This document shows positions 1 through 5,038 of a stretch of DNA of 5,038 nucleotides, piece by piece. Source of the stretch: Candidatus Cloacimonadota bacterium (GTDB lineage: Bacteria > Muiribacteriota > UBA6191 > JACPRK01); contig JAJFLN010000795.1 of NCBI GenBank assembly GCA_021772705.1, positions 1 through 5,038 on the forward strand, read 5' to 3'. The position numbers and the translations under genes are program-made. The notes under the pieces were generated by a model. It searched no databases. It saw nothing but the letters and a program-made list of their open reading frames with translations, and had not been told where the DNA came from. The number at the start of each line of letters is the position of its first letter. Position 1 is the first letter of the stretch.

Positions 1-2
1 AA

Positions 3-155
3 GTTGAAGCAGGCGAGCTTCGAGGAGCTCGGTTCCTGGCATTTGCCCTGAAGTTCGAGGTCAAGAACGACGCTCAGCCGACCCGTTTCAACAAGGTACT
101 CTTCATGAAGAACCTCCGGCGAGACAGCAGCTGGCTCCCACTTCCCGGTTCCTAG
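3..155 (+). CDS. 3' end of an unrecognised gene (partial)
   Basis: This frame is open from the left edge to a TAG stop at 153-155 and gives 50 residues. The other two plus-strand frames meet a stop within the first 51 bases. About two thirds of the codons end in G or C, similar to the downstream genes, which supports coding. The peptide alternates charged and hydrophobic residues (for example FALKFEVKND and RFNKVLFMKN) and ends in SWLPLPGS, which looks like the last beta strands of a soluble domain. I do not recognise the family, and no catalytic motif or membrane segment is visible. It could be the gene before the small ORF at 219 in the same transcript, with a 63-bp gap between them. Reality as a gene is moderately likely; function is unknown. 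Confidence 0.5.
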   Translation, partial: VEAGELRGARFLAFALKFEVKNDAQPTRFNKVLFMKNLRRDSSWLPLPGS

Positions 156-218
156 TGCTGCGCTGTTGAGCGTTGCCTCCCTGACCGTCGCTTATGTAGG
201 CTGTAGGGACGGAACGAG

Positions 219-404
219 GTGGACATCCTGGAGGAATTGAATCATCTGAGAGAGTCAGGAGCCGGCGCCCATGTCGAGTCGGCCGAGGCCAAGCCTGCAG
301 TCGAAGGGGAAGGGGTGCCCGGGAAAGCGGACAACGAACAGGGCAACGAAGCCGGGAGCGGCGCGAAGGACGTGGAGGCATCGGAGGCTCACACCACACC
401 GTGA
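219..404 (+). CDS. possible small acidic protein, coupled to the binding lipoprotein
   Basis: This is a 61-codon ORF starting with GTG after a purine-rich stretch (GGGACGGAACGAG). Its TGA stop at 402-404 overlaps the GTG start of the next gene as GTGA, an arrangement typical of translational coupling. By hand count 44 of 61 codons end in G or C, as expected for a coding frame here. The product has 14 acidic and 4 basic residues, with no Cys, Phe, Tyr or Trp. It begins with a short possible helix (MDILEELNHLRES) followed by a Glu/Ala/Gly-rich tail that is probably disordered. There is no signal peptide, membrane segment or known domain. It may be a genuine small protein, or a leader whose translation sets expression of the lipoprotein gene. 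Alternatively it is a chance frame. I do not recognise it. Confidence 0.42.
   Translation: MDILEELNHLRESGAGAHVESAEAKPAVEGEGVPGKADNEQGNEAGSGAKDVEASEAHTTP
374..387 (+). promoter_or_regulatory. two GGAGG motifs before the lipoprotein start
   Basis: GGAGG occurs at 374-378 and again at 383-387. The second lies 13 bases before the GTG at 401, which is longer than the usual spacing. The spacer is C/A-rich and probably unstructured. No other start lies near in this frame until Met26, which is inside the hydrophobic core of the signal peptide, so 401 is the only sensible start. The long spacing fits initiation helped by ribosomes ending the small ORF at 404. Confidence 0.35.
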
Positions 405-1633
405 ATTCCGAGGGGGAGAAAGGACTGAGAGGGCTCGGACGCAGCCCATCCGCCCGGTTCGTCCTGCTTGTCCTGATGTCCTGGACACTGCTGTCGGCCG
501 GTTGTGGCGGCGGATCCCATCAGACTGCTTCGGGAGACTCGATACCCGAAGGACCCCGGATTGTTCTCGGTATCGCGGCCCCGATGACCGGGACTCTGAA
601 CGACCTGGGCCGGATGATGTCTCTGGGCGTCAAGATGAAGCTCCGGGAAGTGAACGCTCAGGGCGGCATCGACGGAGTCAGAGTCTACGTCGAGACGGGA
701 GACGACGCTGGCAACCCGGAAGTTGCGATCAAAGTGGCACGCAAGCTCTCCTCCAACAGTGAAGTCATGGCGATCATCGGCCACTTCAACAGCGCTTGCG
801 GCCTGGCAGGCAAGCCGATTTACAAGAAGGCCGGTGTGGTGACCATCTCGCCGGGCTCGACCAATCCCCGGCTCTGTGTGGACAACCCCTACGGATTCCG
901 GACCATGTACCGGGATGACTTCCAGGGTCAGTCCCTGGCCCGGTATGCCGAGGAGCATCTGGGGGCCAAACGGATCGCCGTCTTTCACGACAACGATTCC
1001 TATGGCAACGGTCTGAAGAACGCCTTCCTGACGGAGGCGAAGAAGCTGGACCTTGAGGTCGTGCTGATCGAGACATACGACCGGGATATGTCCGAGTTCC
1101 GGCCTCAGCTCCAGCGGTTCAGGGCCAGGTCGCCGGATCTGCTGGTCATCGCCGGTCTCTATATCCCGGGCTCCACGATTGTCGCCCAGGCCCGGGAGGT
1201 GGGGCTGAAGCTCCCGATTCTCGGAGGGGGCGGTCTCTTCAGCCTTCAGTTCATTCGGGACGGCGGGGATGCAGTGGAGGGCACTTACTGCACGACCCCG
1301 TTTCTGTTTCAACTGGGCGGCATCCGGGCCAAGGAGTGGAAGCTCGAGTTCGAGGACCTCTTTGGAGTTGAGCCGGATCCCTGGGCGGTTCAGGCCTACG
1401 ATGCGGCGGGAATTCTGGTGACAGCGATCTCCGAGGCTGGTCCGGATCGGGAGAAGATCCGGGAGTGGATCACAGGCCTCGATTCTGGGGAAATGGCCTA
1501 CCAGGGGCTGGGAGGCCCGGTTTACTTCGACGAGAATGGGGACTGCCTCCGCCCCATTTACATGGCCGTCGTCAAGGACGGCGAGTTCGTTCCGGCAGAG
1601 GAGCAGTTTCCCAACTGGTTCTTCGATCCCTGA
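401..1633 (+). CDS. LivJ/LivK-type ABC transporter substrate-binding lipoprotein
   Basis: This encodes a 410-residue periplasmic binding protein of the branched-chain amino acid family (Peripla_BP_6, type I fold). Such proteins catch a small ligand and deliver it to an ABC permease. The N-terminus is basic (K7, R10, R14, R19), followed by a hydrophobic stretch at about 20-33 and the lipobox LSAGC with Cys35, so it is probably a lipoprotein cleaved before Cys35. Family signatures follow in order: LGIAAPMTG at about 56-64, NAQGGIDG at 85-92, DDAGNPEVAIKVARKL at 101-116, IGHFNSAC at 126-133, ISPGSTNP at 149-156, HDNDSYGNGL at 196-205, LPILGGGG at 271-278 and YDAAGIL at 333-339. The length is normal for the family. 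The acidic residue that LivJ carries after the LPILG-like strand appears to be Gly277, so the ligand need not be an amino acid. No permease or ATPase gene lies beside it here. Family assignment is secure; the ligand is unknown. Confidence 0.93.
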   Translation: MNSEGEKGLRGLGRSPSARFVLLVLMSWTLLSAGCGGGSHQTASGDSIPEGPRIVLGIAAPMTGTLNDLGRMMSLGVKMKLREVNAQGGIDGVRVYVETGDDAGNPEVAIKVARKLSSNSEVMAIIGHFNSACGLAGKPIYKKAGVVTISPGSTNPRLCVDNPYGFRTMYRDDFQGQSLARYAEEHLGAKRIAVFHDNDSYGNGLKNAFLTEAKKLDLEVVLIETYDRDMSEFRPQLQRFRARSPDLLVIAGLYIPGSTIVAQAREVGLKLPILGGGGLFSLQFIRDGGDAVEGTYCTTPFLFQLGGIRAKEWKLEFEDLFGVEPDPWAVQAYDAAGILVTAISEAGPDREKIREWITGLDSGEMAYQGLGGPVYFDENGDCLRPIYMAVVKDGEFVPAEEQFPNWFFDP

Positions 1634-1634
1634 T

Positions 1635-1664
1635 CCCGCCAGGCCCCGCCAGGCCCCGCCAGGC
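1635..1664. repeat. three perfect 10-bp tandem repeats (CCCGCCAGGC)
   Basis: CCCGCCAGGC is repeated exactly three times head to tail at 1635-1644, 1645-1654 and 1655-1664. The array starts one base after the stop codon of the lipoprotein gene. It lies wholly in the short gap between convergent genes, and I see no coding role. Replication slippage is a simple explanation for its origin. Confidence 0.9.
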
Positions 1665-1685
1665 CGCCGAGGGCCGCCGAGGGCC
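1663..1685. repeat. second 10-bp tandem repeat (GCCGCCGAGG, about 2.3 copies)
   Basis: GCCGCCGAGG occurs at 1663-1672 and 1673-1682, and a third copy begins with GCC at 1683-1685. It follows directly on the CCCGCCAGGC array and has the same 10-bp period but a different unit. The stretch 1669-1687 can fold as a GC-rich hairpin (GAGG and CC pairing with GGCCTC, one bulged G, six-base loop). No T-run follows on either strand, so I do not call it an intrinsic terminator. It may still slow polymerase between the convergent genes. Confidence 0.8.
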
Positions 1686-1695
1686 TCTCGCCGGA

Positions 1696-2781
1696 TCAGA
1701 CGTTGAACCGGATGTTCATCACGTCTCCGTCCTGCACGACGTACTCCTTGCCTTCGAGCCTGAAGACGCCCTCCTTCTTGGCCGAGGCCCAGGAGCCCTC
1801 CAGGCGATCGAAGTCGCCGTAGCCCACGACCTCGGCGCGTATGAAGCCCTTCTCCAGGTCGCTGTGGATCTTGCCGGCAGCGCGCTGAGCGTGGGTCCCG
1901 ACCCGGATCGTCCAGGCCCGGACCTCGTCCTCTCCGACGGTGAAGAACGAGATGTACTGCAGCATCTCGTAGCAGGTCCGGATCAGGCGACTCCGGGCTG
2001 CCTCCTCCATTCCCAGATCCTGGAGGAACTCGAGGCGCTCCTCCGGCGTGTCCAGCTCGGCGATATCGGACTCGATGCGGGCCGAGAGCCGGATTGTCCT
2101 GGCCCCGGGATGGGCCTCCCGGAATGCCTTCTCCCTCGAGTTCTCCGGGTCCGCGAACTGGTCCTCGTCGAGGTTCAGGACAGTGACGATCGGTTTGGCT
2201 GTGACCAGAGCGTAGCTTCTGAGCAGAGCCGCGTCCTCGCCAGAGAAGTCCATGTCCGAGACGGGCTTTTCCTCTTCCAGGGCCTGGTGGAGCCGGGTGA
2301 GCAAGACGAGCTCCTTCTCCTCGCCCTTGATGCCCCGGGACAGGTTCTTCTCGACCTTCTCCTTCCTCTGCTCCACCAGCATCAGGTCCGCCAGCTGCAG
2401 CTCTGACATCATCAACTGGTAGTCCCGGGCGCCATCGACGCTCTTCTCGGAGTGATAGACATTCTCGTTTTCGAAGAGCCGCACGACGTGAAGCAGGCCA
2501 TCGACGGTCTTGATCTCGCTCATCATCTTGGCCGCGATGCTCGATTGATTCGAGGCGCTGCGAGTGATGGCGGCGAAGTCGATGAACTCGATGTCCGAAT
2601 AGGTGGTCTTCTTCGGCTTGAACAGTCCCGACAGCCGGTCTATCCGGGAATCGGGAACCTTGATGACGCCGATACGCGCCTTGGAGGGGTCTGTGGTGGC
2701 ATCGCTGTGGACGCCCTCCTGGAGCAGGTCAAATGTGGTCGACTTGCCCGTCTGGGGAAGTCCAATGATTCCAATCTTCAT
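1696..2781 (-). CDS. divergent YchF/OLA1-family P-loop NTPase
   Basis: The 361-residue product matches the YchF/OLA1 (Obg-related) family in length (E. coli YchF has 363) and overall order. YchF proteins are cytoplasmic, ribosome-associated ATPases linked to translation and stress responses. Visible parts are the P-loop GLPQTGKST (7-15), VVRLFENENVYH (99-110, matching the conserved His loop), the base-recognition motif NLDE (203-206) in place of NKxD, SARIE (233-237), ADIAEL-like DIAELD (239-244), and the C-terminal TGS/DUF933 region from about 278. That last region includes VRAWTIRVG, AAGKIHSDLEKGFIRAEV and the ending DGDVMNIRFNV. The usual switch I motif (NFPFxTIEP) is replaced by a TTDPSKARIG stretch (29-38). 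The G3 motif DxxG reads DFAA (68-71), without the GLVKGAS-GEGLGN stretch. It may be a divergent orthologue or a specialised paralogue. The start is ATG, 15 bp after the DUF4340 gene, with only a weak GAAGAAG upstream. It is apparently the last gene of the operon. Confidence 0.9.
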   Translation of the reverse strand: MKIGIIGLPQTGKSTTFDLLQEGVHSDATTDPSKARIGVIKVPDSRIDRLSGLFKPKKTTYSDIEFIDFAAITRSASNQSSIAAKMMSEIKTVDGLLHVVRLFENENVYHSEKSVDGARDYQLMMSELQLADLMLVEQRKEKVEKNLSRGIKGEEKELVLLTRLHQALEEEKPVSDMDFSGEDAALLRSYALVTAKPIVTVLNLDEDQFADPENSREKAFREAHPGARTIRLSARIESDIAELDTPEERLEFLQDLGMEEAARSRLIRTCYEMLQYISFFTVGEDEVRAWTIRVGTHAQRAAGKIHSDLEKGFIRAEVVGYGDFDRLEGSWASAKKEGVFRLEGKEYVVQDGDVMNIRFNV

Positions 2782-2796
2782 GGGGGTATCGCTTCT

Positions 2797-3351
2797 TCAA
2801 TGCTCAGGACCGCCCGCGCCGGCCAAGGCGGTGATCTCGCCGGCCACGTCGCGACCGATCAGTCCGGCCCGGTCCCGGCCGGGCATCCGGAAGTAGCGTC
2901 CGTCGCCGGTGGGGTTGAGCGCTCCGATTTCGAGATGATAGGTGTGGTCCGCCAGGATTGTCAAACGGACTGCTGGCTCGGCGAGACCGAACTCCTCACC
3001 CACCACCGCCTCTGACGGCAGGGCTCGAACCGGCGCTCGCTCACAGATCTGGTCCAGGACCCACTCGGTCCGGTCAGCTACCTCAACCCCTTCTTCGGGG
3101 GAGGCGAGGCCCCGGAAGCCCGGTCCTGACGCCTCGGCCACGACCTGCGACGGTGCCTGTGCCCTCCACGTGGCGCCGGACCGGATGACCTGAACCGATC
3201 TGCCCTCGGCGGTGACGGTGATGGATCGGACCCGGTCCGGAGGCTCGGGAATCACCTGGCCCGGTGGGGGCGGAAGCATGGCCACGGCCAGGCTGAGAAG
3301 GGCCGCCAGCGCCAGGGCACCCAGGAGGTGACGCCTGGCCGGACCCGTCAC
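2797..3351 (-). CDS. short DUF4340-type membrane-anchored protein
   Basis: I place the start at the GTG at 3351-3349, whose GTGA overlaps the stop of the GldG-like gene. A longer frame extends to 3489, but its first 46 residues lie wholly inside that gene and look like an out-of-frame Pro/Gly-rich shadow. The 184-residue product has a basic start (RRH, residues 6-8), one membrane segment or uncleaved signal at about 9-27, then a Pro-rich linker and a soluble, presumably periplasmic, domain. Two stretches resemble DUF4340: FGLAEPAVRLTI (121-132) and LEIGALNPTGDGRYFRMPG (140-158), followed by GLIGRDVAGEITALA (163-177). DUF4340 genes commonly follow GldG-like genes, which fits this context. Many relatives are longer, often 300 residues or more, so this is a compact form. 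Its biochemical role is unknown; it probably works with the ABC-2/GldG complex. Confidence 0.8.
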   Translation of the reverse strand: MTGPARRHLLGALALAALLSLAVAMLPPPPGQVIPEPPDRVRSITVTAEGRSVQVIRSGATWRAQAPSQVVAEASGPGFRGLASPEEGVEVADRTEWVLDQICERAPVRALPSEAVVGEEFGLAEPAVRLTILADHTYHLEIGALNPTGDGRYFRMPGRDRAGLIGRDVAGEITALAGAGGPEH

Positions 3352-4832
3352 GAGCGGCGGGCCTCGAGCCAGCAGTAGAGAGCGATGATCAGGAGCAGGC
3401 AGGGCATGCCCAGGGCTGTGACCGCCGTCAAGGCCCGGTAGTGTCGGTCCGCCAGGATGAGCCGCGGTGGTCCCGGCGGGTCCGGCCACTGACCGAGCAA
3501 CTCGTCTCTTTCGGCGAGCCAGTTGATCAGTGCCATCATCAACTCCTGGCTGACGGGGTACTTGGCCAGTGAGGCATTGGTCATGAAGTCACCGTCGCCC
3601 AGAACGGCGACCCGGCCTGCGTTGTCAAGTCTGGCGGCGGCTGCCACGACCAGCTCGCCCGTTGGGCCCGGCTTGCCGTCGGGCAGGGTCGAGCGGGATT
3701 CCTGGCTGACCGTGGCCAGTGGCTTCCAGCCTCGGCGTTCCGCATCGGGTCCGAAGCCAAGGGGGCTGACTCCCGGAAAGAGCGTGCTGGCGAGCCCCTC
3801 CGTGATGGGGTGGCTCCGATAAGAGCCAAGTTCCTTCGAGACCACGGCCGTGCCGGGATCGCCCTGCAGAAATCGGGCGAGGTCATAGACCTGGGCGCCG
3901 GCCCAGGTGACCCCCCAGCTCTGCAGCATCTGCCGCATCCGAGGATGGACCTCGCCGGGCTCCAGGAGGGCCAACACGGAACCACCGGCCTTCTGGAAGG
4001 CGGCGATGCTCTGCATGACCGTCTCCGGCGGATCTACTCTCGGGTAGGGTGCAACGAGAACTCGCAGGTCTTTGGGAATCCCGCTTCCCGGAGCGATCTC
4101 GACGACCTTGTAGTTCTCGTGCTCCATCACCGACCGGGTCAGACTGTAGCCCAGGGGGCCTCGGTCGGAGGGAGTGGCCTCACCCTGACCGGTGAGGAAT
4201 CCCACTCGGGCCAGATTGGTCCCCAGAAGGGCGTGAATCGCCAGTGAGAGGTGCCTCTCCGTCGGGCGCCGGACCAGCTTTTCCCGCTCGCCATACTGGA
4301 CGATGAGGGCGCCGCTTGCCGCCCCGGGGAAGCGATTCGCCAGAGAGGGCTTCAGGTCCGGGTCCATAAATCGCACTTCCACCTGTGGGGACTGATGGCG
4401 GTAGGTTGCGAGCAGGTCACGGGCCAGGAAGCGGCCCGGCGAGTTGCTCCGAAACGCCACGGTGACCTTCAGTGGGCCGCGAAGTTGAGCCAGCAGTCCC
4501 TTCGTGGCCGGCGACAGGACGAACCGGTGGGACTCCGTCACGTCGATGCGGTACCGGTGATGTTGGAGTAGACGGTCCAGTGTGCCGACGATGAACAGGC
4601 AGATGACGGCATGAATCGTCAGGAGCGCCATGGTCTTCCACGAGGCCCCGCTCAGCTCGTTCCGGGCCATCACGATGGTGACGAAGCCCAGAACCAGACC
4701 GCTGAAGAACAGCTGGTCTCCTGCCACTCCGGCGGCGCGAGCGACCACGCCGGCCATGAGCAGACCCAGGGATAGCACCGTCAGGATCGAGGAACGAAAG
4801 GGACCACGTCCCCAGAGTCTCGCCAGTGTCAT
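3348..4832 (-). CDS. GldG-like membrane protein (ABC-type auxiliary transport component)
   Basis: The 494-residue protein belongs to the GldG / ABC_transp_aux group, membrane-anchored partners of ABC-2 permeases first studied in Flavobacterium gliding and found widely in non-gliding bacteria. There are three predicted N-terminal membrane segments (about 14-33, 41-56 and 67-86), a large extracytoplasmic region, and one C-terminal membrane segment (about 467-488). Typical signatures are DVTESHRFVLSPATKGLL (97-114), GFLTGQGE (211-218), a Rossmann-like middle with LRVLVAPYP (256-264), LGDGDFMTNA (411-420) and LINWLAERDELL (435-446). No Walker motifs are present, so it is not the ATPase. The ATG at 4832 overlaps the permease stop as ATGA, and its own stop overlaps the DUF4340 start as GTGA, indicating coupled translation. 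The exported substrate or function cannot be told from sequence. Confidence 0.9.
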   Translation of the reverse strand: MTLARLWGRGPFRSSILTVLSLGLLMAGVVARAAGVAGDQLFFSGLVLGFVTIVMARNELSGASWKTMALLTIHAVICLFIVGTLDRLLQHHRYRIDVTESHRFVLSPATKGLLAQLRGPLKVTVAFRSNSPGRFLARDLLATYRHQSPQVEVRFMDPDLKPSLANRFPGAASGALIVQYGEREKLVRRPTERHLSLAIHALLGTNLARVGFLTGQGEATPSDRGPLGYSLTRSVMEHENYKVVEIAPGSGIPKDLRVLVAPYPRVDPPETVMQSIAAFQKAGGSVLALLEPGEVHPRMRQMLQSWGVTWAGAQVYDLARFLQGDPGTAVVSKELGSYRSHPITEGLASTLFPGVSPLGFGPDAERRGWKPLATVSQESRSTLPDGKPGPTGELVVAAAARLDNAGRVAVLGDGDFMTNASLAKYPVSQELMMALINWLAERDELLGQWPDPPGPPRLILADRHYRALTAVTALGMPCLLLIIALYCWLEARRS

Positions 4833-5038
4833 CGTCCGGATCGACCTGCTTCCAGGGCTGTGACAGCCATAACGATGAAGGCCGCCGCTGTGAGAATCAG
4901 GAAGGCCACGTCACCGGTGTCGATGATGCCTCGAGTGAGGGGGCCAAACCGCAGATAGAGGCTGTATCGATCTGTGATTCCGCCCCCGTCGAGCCCGACG
5001 GCCAGGCCGAGGCTGTGGAGCAACCAGAGCGTCAGTGA
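4829..5038 (-). CDS. C-terminal end of an ABC-2 type permease, GldF-like (partial)
   Basis: The frame is open from the right edge to a TGA at 4831-4829 and encodes 69 residues with no in-window start I would trust. A TTG at 5023 is probably internal. It begins with SLTLWLLHSLGLAVGL, then RFGPLTRGIIDTGDVAFLI and a final hydrophobic segment (AFLILTAAAFIVMAVTAL) before a short basic tail (EAGRSGR). The pattern RGxIDxxDVxF followed by a last membrane helix ending in LE is characteristic of ABC-2 permeases paired with GldG. The stop overlaps the GldG-like start as ATGA. The rest of the permease, and probably the ATPase gene, should lie beyond the right edge. Confidence 0.85.
   Translation of the reverse strand, partial: SLTLWLLHSLGLAVGLDGGGITDRYSLYLRFGPLTRGIIDTGDVAFLILTAAAFIVMAVTALEAGRSGR

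Larger units (their letters stand above)
1630..1699. repeat. 7-bp inverted repeat spanning both convergent stop codons
   Basis: CTGATCC at 1630-1636 is the exact reverse complement of GGATCAG at 1693-1699. The left arm contains the TGA of the lipoprotein gene (1631-1633). The right arm contains the TGA of the minus-strand YchF-like gene (1696-1698). The pairing does not extend further into the GC-rich middle. It could form the base of a structure between the convergent genes, but seven bases enclosing 56 bp may also be chance. Confidence 0.45.

Noticed and set aside
160..173. Small hairpin CGCT-GTTG-AGCG after the first stop codon
   Set aside because: The stem is only four pairs and no T-run follows, so it is not a credible terminator.
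166..202. Possible sigma70-like promoter (TTGAGC or TTGCCT with TATGTA or TAGGCT)
   Set aside because: Spacings of 14, 18 or 21 bp with poor -10 matches are no better than chance. The gap may simply be within a transcript.
271..762. Plus-strand open frame of 163 codons overlapping the small ORF and the lipoprotein gene
   Set aside because: It is out of frame with the secure lipoprotein gene, is extremely Arg-rich, and has no recognisable domain or ribosome site.
389..1312. Long minus-strand open frame (307 codons) opposite the binding lipoprotein
   Set aside because: It lies across a secure gene in GC-rich DNA, where antisense frames stay open by codon bias. Its translation is rich in His, Arg, Pro and Gly and shows no domain.
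1669..1687. Intrinsic terminator between the convergent genes
   Set aside because: A GC-rich bulged hairpin is possible, but neither strand has the following run of T. It is recorded only as part of the repeat region.
1465..2406. Long plus-strand open frame (313 codons) across the junction and opposite the YchF-like gene
   Set aside because: It runs through the 3' end of the lipoprotein gene, the tandem repeats and then antisense to ychF. The Leu/Asp/Val-rich translation mirrors the antisense of YchF codons and has no family features.
3352..3489. Extended N-terminus for the DUF4340 gene
   Set aside because: The extra 46 residues lie inside the GldG-like gene and read as Pro/Gly/His-rich shadow. 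The GTG at 3351 overlaps the upstream stop and is followed directly by a normal membrane anchor.

Overview
The window is 5 kb of GC-rich DNA, dense with genes, from what looks like a Gram-negative bacterium. The evidence for Gram-negative is a lipoprotein-type periplasmic binding protein and an ABC-2/GldG-type membrane operon. Most codons end in G or C. No gene here fixes the phylum. The divergent YchF-like protein and the uncharacterised ABC system suggest a poorly sampled environmental lineage, but that is only inference.

Layout. Left side, plus strand: the last 50 codons of an unrecognised gene (3-155), a 63-bp gap, a possible 61-residue acidic small protein (219-404), then a LivJ/LivK-type substrate-binding lipoprotein (401-1633) whose GTG start overlaps the small ORF's stop as GTGA. 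Right side, minus strand, read from the right edge: the C-terminal end of an ABC-2 permease (4829-5038, continuing outside the window), a GldG-like membrane protein (3348-4832), a short DUF4340-type protein (2797-3351) and a divergent YchF-family P-loop NTPase (1696-2781). The first three minus-strand genes are linked by ATGA and GTGA overlaps, and YchF follows after 15 bp, so the four form one apparent operon. The two gene blocks converge at 1634-1695. That gap is filled by two families of 10-bp tandem repeats, and a 7-bp inverted repeat overlaps both stop codons.

How the genes fit together. The permease, GldG-like and DUF4340 genes match the widespread but poorly characterised GldAFG-type ABC-2 systems. 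The ATPase gene would be expected upstream, beyond the right edge. YchF is normally an ATPase linked to translation and stress. The copy here keeps the P-loop and the C-terminal TGS domain but has lost the usual switch I and DxxG signatures. The binding lipoprotein has no permease or ATPase beside it inside the window. There are no RNA genes, CRISPR arrays, insertion sequences or obvious transferred islands.

The points most worth a second look are the altered nucleotide-binding site of the YchF-like protein, its place at the end of a GldG/DUF4340 operon, the small acidic ORF coupled to the binding lipoprotein, and the repeat-filled junction. I see no convincing wholly new system.
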